A DNA stretch of 64,000 nt from Paracoccus denitrificans (GTDB lineage Bacteria > Pseudomonadota > Alphaproteobacteria > Rhodobacterales > Rhodobacteraceae), in contig QFNE01000005.1 in NCBI GenBank assembly GCA_003240735.1, positions 135,975 to 199,974 on the forward strand, given 5' to 3'. A model generated the notes under the pieces. That model did no database searches. It had not been told where the DNA came from and saw only the letters and a program-made list of their open reading frames with translations. Positions 35,137-43,253 of this stretch are shown piece after piece (the stretch's first letter is position 1; each line of letters opens with the position of its first letter). Both the position numbers and the translations under genes were made by a program.

Positions 35137-36591
35137 GTGTCGACAATTGCGATGCCGAAGCCAGATCAAGGGATCCTTTCCCGCAAGTTCGAGATCATCG
35201 CGGCCCTGACGGCCGCCCTTCCGCCTGATGGCGTGATTTCCGACCCCGAGGAAACGCGCGCCTATGAATGCGACGCCCTGACTGCATACCGCTGTGCGCC
35301 CTTGGCCGTGGTGCTGCCCCGCTCGACCGAGGAAGTCGCCGCCGCGATGCGGATCTGTTACCAGATGGGCGTGCCGGTCATCCCGCGCGGTGCGGGCACA
35401 TCGCTGGCCGGCGGCGCCCTGCCGACCGCGGACAGTGTCGTCATCGGCACGATGCGCCTGCGTGAGTTTCTGGAAATCGACACCCAGAACCGCTTCATCC
35501 GGGTTCAAACCGGCGTCACCAACCTGTCCGTCAGCGCCGAACTGGAGCCTGAGGGCTTCTTCTACGCGCCGGACCCGTCATCGCAACTGGCCTGCACCAT
35601 CGCCGGCAATATCGGCATGAATTCCGGCGGCGCGCATTGCCTGAAATACGGCGTCACCACCAACAACCTGCTGGGCGTCCGCATGGTCCTGCCCGATGGC
35701 GAAATCGTCGATTTGGGTGGCCCATATCTCTCTGGCGGCGATCTGGACCTGCTGGGCCTGATCTGCGGGTCCGAAGGCCAGCTTGGCATCGTGACCGAGG
35801 CCACGCTGCGCATCCTGCCCCGGCCCGAAGGCGCGCGACCCATGCTGATCGGCTTTGACTGCGCGGAAACCGCGGGCGAATGCGTGGCCCGGATCATCCG
35901 CTCGGGCCTCTTGCCGGTGGCCATCGAATATATGGACGACGTCTGCCTGCGCGCGGTCGAATCTTTCGCCAAGGCAGGCTATCCCGATTGCCCCGCCGTC
36001 CTGATCGTCGAGGTTGAGGGATCGGAGGCCGAGATCACCGACCAGACCACCCGCATCAAGGCCATCGCCGATCAACTGAACCCGATCGAGTTCCGCACCT
36101 GCCGCAGCGCCGATGAAGCCGTCGCCATCTGGAAGGGCCGCAAGTCGGCATTCGGTGCGATGGGGCGTCTGGGCGACTATCTGTGTCTTGATGGCACAGT
36201 CCCGGTATCGAAACTGCCCTACACCCTGAAACGCATCGGAGAGCTGTCCAAGGAACACGGGCTTGAGGTCGCGAACGTGTTTCACGCGGGCGACGGCAAC
36301 ATGCACCCGCTGATCCTGTTCAACGCCAACCAGCCCGGCGATCTGGAACGGGCCGAGGCGTTTGGCGCTGATATCCTGCGCGTCTGCGTCGAGGTCGGCG
36401 GCTGTCTGACCGGCGAGCACGGCGTCGGCATCGAAAAGCGCGACCTGATGGGTGAACAGTATGCCCCCGATGACATGTCCATCCAGATGGAGATCAAGGA
36501 CGCGTTCGACCCGAAATGGCTTTTGAACCCGGCAAAGGTGTTCCCCTTGGAGGCAAGCCGCCCCCACCGAGAGGCGGCCGCCCGATGCTGA
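35137..36591 (+). CDS. glcD: glycolate oxidase FAD subunit
   Basis: This 484-residue FAD-linked oxidase oxidises glycolate (and D-lactate) to glyoxylate with GlcE and GlcF. The PCMH-type FAD domain has VIPRGAGTSLAGGALP, GNIGMNSGGAHCLKYG and the C-terminal HAGDGNMHP and GGCLTGEHGVGIEK motifs. It starts with GTG, set by an AAGGAG site 8 bases upstream. The stop overlaps glcE by 7 bases. Confidence 0.95.
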   Translation: MSTIAMPKPDQGILSRKFEIIAALTAALPPDGVISDPEETRAYECDALTAYRCAPLAVVLPRSTEEVAAAMRICYQMGVPVIPRGAGTSLAGGALPTADSVVIGTMRLREFLEIDTQNRFIRVQTGVTNLSVSAELEPEGFFYAPDPSSQLACTIAGNIGMNSGGAHCLKYGVTTNNLLGVRMVLPDGEIVDLGGPYLSGGDLDLLGLICGSEGQLGIVTEATLRILPRPEGARPMLIGFDCAETAGECVARIIRSGLLPVAIEYMDDVCLRAVESFAKAGYPDCPAVLIVEVEGSEAEITDQTTRIKAIADQLNPIEFRTCRSADEAVAIWKGRKSAFGAMGRLGDYLCLDGTVPVSKLPYTLKRIGELSKEHGLEVANVFHAGDGNMHPLILFNANQPGDLERAEAFGADILRVCVEVGGCLTGEHGVGIEKRDLMGEQYAPDDMSIQMEIKDAFDPKWLLNPAKVFPLEASRPHREAAARC

Positions 36592-37718
36592 TGACGACCG
36601 ACACCATCACACCAGCGTCCGAGGCTGAACTGGCGACGTTTGTCGCCGATAGTGCGGCGTCACGGCGTCGCCTGCGCATTCAGGGTGGCGGCACGCGCGG
36701 CGGAACCCCCGTTCAGGCCGACGCCACGCTGTCGACAGCCGGCCTTTCGGGCGTCGTTGATTACGAACCCGGCGCGCTGACCCTTATCGTGCGCACCGGC
36801 ACCCCGCTTGACGAGGTCACGCGGTTGCTTGCCTCCGAAGGACAGGCCTTGGCGTTCGAGCCGATGGACCACCGCGTCCTTCTGGGCTCAAACGGCACCC
36901 CGACCATCGGCGGCATGGTGGCGGCGAACGTGTCCGGCCCCCGCCGCCTGCAGGCCGGCGCGTGCCGTGACCATGTGCTGGGCGTGCGGTTCGTCGATGG
37001 GCGCGGACGCATCATCAAGAATGGCGGTCGCGTGATGAAGAACGTGACCGGCATGGATCTGGGCAAGCTCATGTCCGGGGCACATGGCACGCTGGGCGTT
37101 CTGACCGAGGTGTCATTGAAAACCCTGCCCGTGGCCGAGGCGCAGTCGACGCTGGCGTTTCCCGGTGTGACGGCCGCCGACGCAGTGCGCCTTTTTTCAA
37201 CAACGCTCGCCACGCCGTTCGAGGTGACAGGTGCCGCCTTTCACGACGGCACGGCGTGGCTTCGAATCGAAGGGCTGGGGCCGCAGGTCGCCTATCGTCT
37301 CGACCGCATCGCGGCGCTGTTTCCGGGCCAGCGGATCGACGTCGTCGAGGATGCGGACAGCGCCGAAATCTGGCGTGGTCTGCGCGATCTCAGCCATCTG
37401 GCAGACAGCGAACAGCCCGTCTGGCGCATTGCCGCGCGCCCGTCGGATGCCCCCGGGATTGTCGCGGCACTGACCGCGCAAGGTGGGCAGGCGTCCCTTG
37501 ACTGGGGTGGTGGGCTGATCTGGTACGCGGGTCCGGCGCCCGCGGACGCCGTTCGTCACGCCGCGGCCAATGGCACCGCGATCCTTGTGCGCCCCGGTGC
37601 CAGCGGCCATTCGCAATCGTTTCCGCCTGCCCTGCGCGGTGTCGCCGCGCTGGCCGCTGCCATGCGCCGCACGTTTGATCCGGCAGGCATCCTTAACCCC
37701 GACCCGAACGGCACCTGA
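36585..37718 (+). CDS. glcE: glycolate oxidase subunit GlcE
   Basis: This 377-residue FAD-binding subunit has a GlcD-like N-terminal domain: RLRIQGGGTRGG, VLLGSNGTPTIGGMVAANVSGPRR in pieces, and MKNVTGMDLGKLMSGAHGTLGV. The start is at MLMTTDT with overlap into glcD; the ATG two codons later is equally possible. The glcF start lies one base after its stop. GlcE is required for glycolate oxidase activity and passes electrons toward GlcF. Confidence 0.93.
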   Translation: MLMTTDTITPASEAELATFVADSAASRRRLRIQGGGTRGGTPVQADATLSTAGLSGVVDYEPGALTLIVRTGTPLDEVTRLLASEGQALAFEPMDHRVLLGSNGTPTIGGMVAANVSGPRRLQAGACRDHVLGVRFVDGRGRIIKNGGRVMKNVTGMDLGKLMSGAHGTLGVLTEVSLKTLPVAEAQSTLAFPGVTAADAVRLFSTTLATPFEVTGAAFHDGTAWLRIEGLGPQVAYRLDRIAALFPGQRIDVVEDADSAEIWRGLRDLSHLADSEQPVWRIAARPSDAPGIVAALTAQGGQASLDWGGGLIWYAGPAPADAVRHAAANGTAILVRPGASGHSQSFPPALRGVAALAAAMRRTFDPAGILNPDPNGT

Positions 37719-37719
37719 G

Positions 37720-39027
37720 ATGCAGACCCAGTTTTCCCCGGCCCAATTGGCCGATCCGTCAACCGCGCGGTCCAACGAAATCCTTCGGTCCTGCGTCCAT
37801 TGCGGGTTCTGCACGGCGACCTGCCCGACCTACAAGATTCTGGGCGACGAATTGGACAGCCCGCGTGGCCGGATCTATCTGATCAAGGACATGCTGGAAA
37901 ACGACCGCGCGCCGGATGCCAACACGGTCAAGCATATCGACCGCTGTCTGTCCTGTCTCAGCTGCATGACCACCTGTCCGTCCGGGGTGCATTACATGCA
38001 TCTGGTCGACCACGCCCGCGAATATATCGAAGAACGGTATCGCCGCCCGTGGGACGAACGCGCCCTGCGTTGGGTCTTGGCAAAGGTCCTTCCCTATCCG
38101 AGCCGGTTCCGGCTGGCGCTGTGGGGGGCAAAGTTGGCGCGGCCTTTCCGCAAGCTGATGCCGGACGCGCGGCTGCGCGCGATGCTGGACATGGCCCCGG
38201 CGCAGATCCCGCCGCGCAGCCCGCAGGACCGCCCTCAAAGCTTTGCCCCGAAGGCCGCCCGGGCCAAGCGGGTCGCACTGCTCATCGGTTGCGCGCAGCG
38301 GGCGCTGAACACCGACATCAACGACGCGACCATCCGCCTGCTGCAGCGTCACGGCTGTGAGGTGGTGATCCCGAAAGGCGTCGGCTGCTGCGGTGCACTG
38401 ACCCACCACATGGGCAAGACGAGCGAAAGCCACGCCATGGCCGCAGCCAACATCCGCGCATTGATGCCGGAAATCGACGGCAAGGGGTTGGATGCGATCG
38501 TCATCAACACCTCGGGCTGCGGCACCACGGTCAAGGATTACGGACACATGTTCCGCAACGACCCCTTGGCCGAGGACGCGGCACGGGTCGCGGCACTCGC
38601 CCGCGACATATCCGAGGTGATGGTCGATCTGGGCCTGACGGACGCCACCCACGCCCCCCCGCTGCGCGTGGCCTATCACGCGGCGTGTTCGTTGCAGCAC
38701 GGCCAGCAGGTCAGGTCAGCGCCCAAGGACCTGCTGAAGGCGGCCGGGTTCGTCGTCGTCGAACCGAAGGACGCGCATATCTGCTGCGGGTCCGCCGGGA
38801 CATACAACCTGATGCAGCCCGAAATCTCGGCCCAGTTGAAATCCCGCAAGGTCGCCACGCTGGAGGCGACGCGTCCCGACATCATCAGTGCCGGCAACAT
38901 CGGCTGCATGATGCAGATCGGGTCAGGGATCGGCGTTCCGGTCGTACACACTGCCGAGTTGCTCGACTGGGCAACCGGCGGGCCGAAGCCGCGCGCGTTG
39001 GACGCGGTGCGTCAGGACGTCGCCTGA
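37720..39027 (+). CDS. glcF: glycolate oxidase iron-sulfur subunit
   Basis: This 435-residue protein has two 4Fe-4S binding motifs, CVHCGFCTATCP (about 24-35) and CLSCLSCMTTCP (about 75-86). Two CCG domains with CCGALTHHMGK and CCGSAGTYNL follow. It transfers electrons from GlcDE to the quinone pool at the inner membrane. Its 3' end overlaps the convergent iclR-type gene by 16 bases. Confidence 0.95.
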   Translation: MQTQFSPAQLADPSTARSNEILRSCVHCGFCTATCPTYKILGDELDSPRGRIYLIKDMLENDRAPDANTVKHIDRCLSCLSCMTTCPSGVHYMHLVDHAREYIEERYRRPWDERALRWVLAKVLPYPSRFRLALWGAKLARPFRKLMPDARLRAMLDMAPAQIPPRSPQDRPQSFAPKAARAKRVALLIGCAQRALNTDINDATIRLLQRHGCEVVIPKGVGCCGALTHHMGKTSESHAMAAANIRALMPEIDGKGLDAIVINTSGCGTTVKDYGHMFRNDPLAEDAARVAALARDISEVMVDLGLTDATHAPPLRVAYHAACSLQHGQQVRSAPKDLLKAAGFVVVEPKDAHICCGSAGTYNLMQPEISAQLKSRKVATLEATRPDIISAGNIGCMMQIGSGIGVPVVHTAELLDWATGGPKPRALDAVRQDVA

Positions 39028-39803
39028 CCATCCGGCACGGTCCCGCCCAGCACTGAGGTCAGTTCCTGCGCAGCCGCCCGAACGGTTTCGCCCATCCGGG
39101 CCATGCCGTCCTGCGGCAAGCGGGTGGCCAGGGCCGAGATCGAGATGGCGCCCATCGGATCGCCGTAGGCATCCCAGACGACCGCCGCGACGCAGCGCAT
39201 GCCGGGTGTGAATTCCTGATTGTCATACGCGAACCCGTTCTGCCGGATCGCCGCGATATCGGCCCGGACGGCGGCCAGATCGATAAGACTGTGCCGCGTG
39301 GCGGGCCGCAGACCGTGGCGGGCCACGAACGCCTCGATCGCGTCGTCGGGCCACGTCGCAAGGATTGCCTTGCCCATGCCTGAATTCAGGACCGGCGCCC
39401 GACCACCGGGCGGGGCGATGGCGCGGATGATTTCCCGGCTTTCGACCTGGGCCACGGTGATCACCTCGCCATCCTCAAGAATCCCCAGGTTGGCGGTTTC
39501 ATGGCTGAAGTCACGCAGTCGACGCAGAAACGGCATGGCTGCGGCGATGAAGCTTTGCCAGCGGGTGAACGCGATCCCCACCGCAAAGGCCTTGCGCCCC
39601 ACAACCCAGTGCGAATTGCCCCCGTCGAACTGAGCGAAGCCGCGCCGTTCCAGTGTCGTCAGCAACCGATGCGCAGTCGACGGCGCCAGCCCCGCCAGTC
39701 CCGCCAGTTGCGTCAGTCGCGCACCTTCCGGATGGGCAGCCAGCAGTTCCAGAAGTCCCAACGCCCGATCAACCGACTGGACCGTATCGCCCTGCTTTTC
39801 CAT
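39012..39803 (-). CDS. IclR-family transcriptional regulator
   Basis: This 263-residue regulator has an N-terminal winged HTH (about 8-70; ALGLLELLAAHPEGARLTQLA in parts, APSTAHRLLTTLERRGF) and a C-terminal GAF-like effector domain with NSGMGKAILA and PGMRCVAAVVWD. The start is at MEKQGDTVQSVDRAL; a very long open frame upstream is antisense to malate synthase and was rejected. It is divergent from glcB with a perfect IclR-type palindrome between. It likely controls glyoxylate use and perhaps its own gene. The effector could be glyoxylate, as in related systems. Confidence 0.9.
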   Translation of the reverse strand: MEKQGDTVQSVDRALGLLELLAAHPEGARLTQLAGLAGLAPSTAHRLLTTLERRGFAQFDGGNSHWVVGRKAFAVGIAFTRWQSFIAAAMPFLRRLRDFSHETANLGILEDGEVITVAQVESREIIRAIAPPGGRAPVLNSGMGKAILATWPDDAIEAFVARHGLRPATRHSLIDLAAVRADIAAIRQNGFAYDNQEFTPGMRCVAAVVWDAYGDPMGAISISALATRLPQDGMARMGETVRAAAQELTSVLGGTVPDGQATS

Positions 39804-39815
39804 TTTCACGCCGCA

Positions 39816-39834
39816 TTTTCCATATCGTGGAAAA
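39816..39834. promoter_or_regulatory. IclR-type operator between iclR-type gene and glcB
   Basis: TTTTCCA (39816-39822) and TGGAAAA (39828-39834) form a perfect inverted repeat with a 5-base spacer, the expected form for IclR-family sites (TGGAAA/TTTCCA). A further TTTTCCA copy overlaps the iclR start codon at 39797-39803. It is placed to control both the regulator and glcB. Confidence 0.7.
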
Positions 39835-39908
39835 CAGCCGCTAACATGTGGTGAGATCGCCGGCAAATCCCCTATCTTCGGATCAAACATTCTCTCAGGA
39901 GGGGAAAG

Positions 39909-42056
39909 ATGACCGACTACGTCGAACGCGCAGGCCTTCAGGTCGCCACCGTCCTTGCCGATTTCGTCGAATCCGAGCTGTTGCCGGGTCTTTCGATCAC
40001 CGCGGATCAGTTCTGGCAGGGATATGCCCAGATCCTGCGCGACTTTGCGCCGGAAAACCGCAAACTGCTGTCGATCCGGGATGATTTCCAGACGAAGATC
40101 GATGAATGGCTCAGCGCCCACAAGACGCAGGACTGGGACAATGCAGCCTGGGTCACTTTCCTGAAAGAGATCGGCTATATCGTGCCCGAAGGCACGGATT
40201 TCACGGTCGAGACCGGCCCGGCTGACGCCGAGATTGCAACCGTCGCCGGGCCGCAGCTGGTCGTCCCGGTTATGAATGCGCGGTTTGCTCTGAATGCGGC
40301 GAACGCCCGCTGGGGTTCGCTTTACGACGCGCTTTACGGCACCGACGCGCTGCCGGGCGCACCCGAAGGCACGGGCTACGACGCCAAGCGGGGCGCGGCG
40401 GCCGTGGCGAAGGCCGCCGAGTTTCTGGATCAGGCGATCCCGCTGGCATCCGGCCACCACGCCGACGTGACCGCGTGGCGGGTTGTTGACGGTCGCGCCG
40501 TGGCCACGATCGACGGGAAGGATGTCGAACTGGCCGATCCTTCCGCCTTTGTTGGCCACGCAGGCGAAGGCCCGAAACAGTCGCTTCTGTTCCGCCACAA
40601 CGGCCTGCACATCGAACTGGTGTTCGACCCCGATCACCCGGTTGGCGCGGCCAGCCCGTCCGGTCTGCGCGACGTGGTGCTGGAATCCGCCCTGACAGCC
40701 ATTCAGGACTGCGAAGATTCGATCGCCGCGGTCGATGCGGACGACAAGGTCGTCGTCTATCGCAACTGGCTGGGCCTGATGAAGGGCGATCTGGTCGACA
40801 CCTTTGACAAGGGCGGCAAATCCCAGACCCGCCGCCTGAACGCCGACCGCGACTTTACCGCACCCGATGGCACAAGCTTCACGCTGCCGGGACGCGCGGT
40901 CCTGCTGGTCCGCAACGTCGGCCACCTGATGACGACCGATGCGGTCTTGCTGGACGGGCAGGAAACGCCCGAGGGCATCCTTGACGCCGTGATGACGGTC
41001 ACCGCCGCCGTCCACGACCTGATTAAGACCGACGGGCCGCGCAACTCTCGGGCAGGTTCGGTCTATGTCGTGAAACCCAAGATGCACGGCCCGGATGAGG
41101 CAGCGTTCGCCAACCGCACCTATGCCGCCGTGGAAGACCTGCTGGGCCTTGCGCGCGGCACCGTCAAGCTGGGGCTGATGGACGAAGAACGCCGCACCTC
41201 GGTCAACCTGCGCGAGGCGATCCGCGCGCTGAAGGACCGCATCGCGTTCATCAATACCGGGTTCCTGGACCGCACGGGCGACGAGATCCACACCGTGATG
41301 CGGGGCGGTCCCGTCCTGCCCAAGGCCGAGATGAAGGACGCCGACTGGCTGTCCGCGTATGAGGACGGCAACGTGGATGCAGGTCTGGCCACCGGGCTGA
41401 ACGGCAAGGGCCAGATCGGCAAAGGCATGTGGGCCAAGCCCGACGCCATGGCCGAGATGCTGAGCGTGAAGATCGGCCACCCGAAATCGGGCGCCAACAC
41501 CGCATGGGTCCCCTCGCCCACGGCGGCCACGCTGCACGCGACGCATTACCATCAGGTGAACGTGACAGATCGTCAGGCGGAGCTGAAATCACGCACCCGC
41601 GCCAGCCAGGACAAGCTGATGACCCCACCCCTGATGGGCAAGCGCAACCTGTCGGACGCCCAGATCAAGCGCGAGATCGACCTGAACACCCAGTCGATCC
41701 TGGGCTATGTGGTGCGCTGGGTCGATCAGGGCGTCGGTTGTTCCAAGGTGCCAGACATCGACAACGTCCCGCTGATGGAAGATCGCGCCACGCTGCGGAT
41801 CTCGGCCCAGTTTCTGGCCAACTGGCTGAAGCACGGTATCATCACCAAAGCGCAGGTCGACGAAAGTCTGCGCCGCATGGCGATCGAGGTGGACCGCCAG
41901 AACGCGGGCGACCCCCTCTATCGCCCGATGGCTCCGGCATATGACGGGCCGGCCTTCAACGCGGCGCGCGATCTGATCGTGAAGGGCGCCGAACAACCCT
42001 CGGGCTATACCGAGCCATTGCTGCACGCATGGCGTCGCGTGGCCAAAGCACAGTAA
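39909..42056 (+). CDS. glcB: malate synthase G
   Basis: This 715-residue enzyme condenses glyoxylate with acetyl-CoA to malate. The start MTDYVERAGLQVA, the insertion domain, RNVGHLMTTDAVL, GSVYVVKPKMHGP, the catalytic region with GLMDEERRTSVNL and the acidic FINTGFLDRTGDEIHT are typical of isoform G. It completes the path glycolate to glyoxylate to malate. AGGAGG precedes the ATG. glcG follows 15 bases later. Confidence 0.97.
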   Translation: MTDYVERAGLQVATVLADFVESELLPGLSITADQFWQGYAQILRDFAPENRKLLSIRDDFQTKIDEWLSAHKTQDWDNAAWVTFLKEIGYIVPEGTDFTVETGPADAEIATVAGPQLVVPVMNARFALNAANARWGSLYDALYGTDALPGAPEGTGYDAKRGAAAVAKAAEFLDQAIPLASGHHADVTAWRVVDGRAVATIDGKDVELADPSAFVGHAGEGPKQSLLFRHNGLHIELVFDPDHPVGAASPSGLRDVVLESALTAIQDCEDSIAAVDADDKVVVYRNWLGLMKGDLVDTFDKGGKSQTRRLNADRDFTAPDGTSFTLPGRAVLLVRNVGHLMTTDAVLLDGQETPEGILDAVMTVTAAVHDLIKTDGPRNSRAGSVYVVKPKMHGPDEAAFANRTYAAVEDLLGLARGTVKLGLMDEERRTSVNLREAIRALKDRIAFINTGFLDRTGDEIHTVMRGGPVLPKAEMKDADWLSAYEDGNVDAGLATGLNGKGQIGKGMWAKPDAMAEMLSVKIGHPKSGANTAWVPSPTAATLHATHYHQVNVTDRQAELKSRTRASQDKLMTPPLMGKRNLSDAQIKREIDLNTQSILGYVVRWVDQGVGCSKVPDIDNVPLMEDRATLRISAQFLANWLKHGIITKAQVDESLRRMAIEVDRQNAGDPLYRPMAPAYDGPAFNAARDLIVKGAEQPSGYTEPLLHAWRRVAKAQ

Positions 42057-42071
42057 ACGCAGGGATCAACC

Positions 42072-42512
42072 ATGAAAACCATCACTCGCCTTGACCTTGA
42101 CGACGCGCGCCAGCTGATTGCCGGCGCCAGCGCGCACGCGACCGAAATCGGGGTGCCGATGTGCATCGCCATCACCGACGAGTCCGGTCAGCTGATCGCG
42201 TTCGAACGCATGGAAGGGGGCAAGGTCACCTCGACCACCATCGCGATCGACAAATCCTTTACCGCATCCGCCGCCAAGAAGGCCACGCACGAATACGGCG
42301 CGGCCAGCCAGCCCGGATCGCCTGCGCATGGCATCAACTCGGCCATCGGCGGTCGGCTGATGGTCGTGGCTGGTGGGCTGCCGATCCGGTGGGACGGGCA
42401 GGTCGTGGGCGGGATCGGTGTGTCGTCAGGATCGCCCGCACAGGATCAGGCGGTCGCGCAGGCCGGGATCGACGCGTGGACGGCATCGGCAAAGGCCCCC
42501 GACGCAAGCTGA
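42072..42512 (+). CDS. glcG: GlcG/HbpS family protein
   Basis: This 146-residue protein belongs to the GlcG/HbpS (DUF336) family: DDARQLIAGASAHATEIGVPM, VTDESG-like ITDESGQLIAFERM, and GGLPIRWDGQVVGGIGVSSGSP, seen in separate blocks. It is commonly encoded in glycolate operons with unknown role; some relatives bind heme. It is transcribed with glcB and followed by a strong hairpin. Confidence 0.88.
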   Translation: MKTITRLDLDDARQLIAGASAHATEIGVPMCIAITDESGQLIAFERMEGGKVTSTTIAIDKSFTASAAKKATHEYGAASQPGSPAHGINSAIGGRLMVVAGGLPIRWDGQVVGGIGVSSGSPAQDQAVAQAGIDAWTASAKAPDAS

Positions 42513-42521
42513 AGCGGTGCG

Positions 42522-42548
42522 CCCCCGCCTGCCGCAAGCAGGCGGGGG
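42522..42548 (+). terminator. hairpin terminator after glcG
   Basis: A perfect 11-bp GC stem (CCCCCGCCTGC with GCAGGCGGGGG, 5-base loop) lies 9 bases after the glcG stop. The T-run is poor (GTCGCGCATTT), but stem strength and position support termination. Confidence 0.65.
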
Positions 42549-42653
42549 GTCGCGCATTTCCCCCGTATTAACAAAGTTTTGGTTGCGGCTGGCAGGGTTC
42601 CGTCAGACAAAGGCCTGTGTATCTGAACCAGTCGTAGTCTGACGGGACAAATT

Positions 42654-43253
42654 GTGAACGAGTTTCAAGTCAACCAGCCCTCCACCCTGCGTGAGCGGCT
42701 CCGTCATGACACGCGGACCCAACATGAACGCTTCGATTCGGCGATGTCGGCGCTTGATATCGGCACCGAAGACGGCTTGGGCGATTTTCTGTCAGTTCAA
42801 TATGATGCGCTTGCCACGCTGGCGTCCGCCGACGGCGATGACCGGGCCGAGGCAGAGGATATCCGGGCTGAATTGATGGCCGCACTGGCGGCGGACCTTG
42901 AGGCGCTGGGGCGTCCCACGGGCCTGTCGTCGACCCGATCCACACTGAAGGCTGACCCGACGGCAGTTCTGTATATCCTTCTTGGGTCGCGGCTTGGAAC
43001 GCAGGTCCTGGCGCGCACGTGGACGCGCACCGCGACCGGGGCGGCGCTGAATGCGGGTCGATACCTGACCCTTGATTCGCGCAAGGATGCATGGCGCGGG
43101 TTCTGCGCGCGCACGGGCGACACGCCATCCCGTGGCGTCAAGGCGGACCTGGTCGTGGCTGATGCCATCGCGATCTTTGATCATTATCTTACGGTGTTGT
43201 CTGATACGACAGCGCGCACCGCGCCCGTGCATCTGCGCTCTGCCAATGGCTGA
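42654..43253 (+). CDS. bphO: biliverdin-producing heme oxygenase
   Basis: This 199-residue helical protein matches BphO-type heme oxygenases that open heme to biliverdin, the chromophore of bacteriophytochromes. The proximal heme ligand is likely His24 in LRHDTRTQHERFD, and a GSRLGTQVLAR segment corresponds to the distal helix with flexible glycines. It starts with GTG after a weak GGGAC site. The stop overlaps the bphP start by 8 bases, a strong functional link. Confidence 0.86.
   Translation: MNEFQVNQPSTLRERLRHDTRTQHERFDSAMSALDIGTEDGLGDFLSVQYDALATLASADGDDRAEAEDIRAELMAALAADLEALGRPTGLSSTRSTLKADPTAVLYILLGSRLGTQVLARTWTRTATGAALNAGRYLTLDSRKDAWRGFCARTGDTPSRGVKADLVVADAIAIFDHYLTVLSDTTARTAPVHLRSANG

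Noticed and set aside
39804..41552. Long N-terminal extension of the IclR-type gene
   Set aside because: It is antisense to malate synthase G and unrelated to IclR proteins. The regulator starts at 39803.
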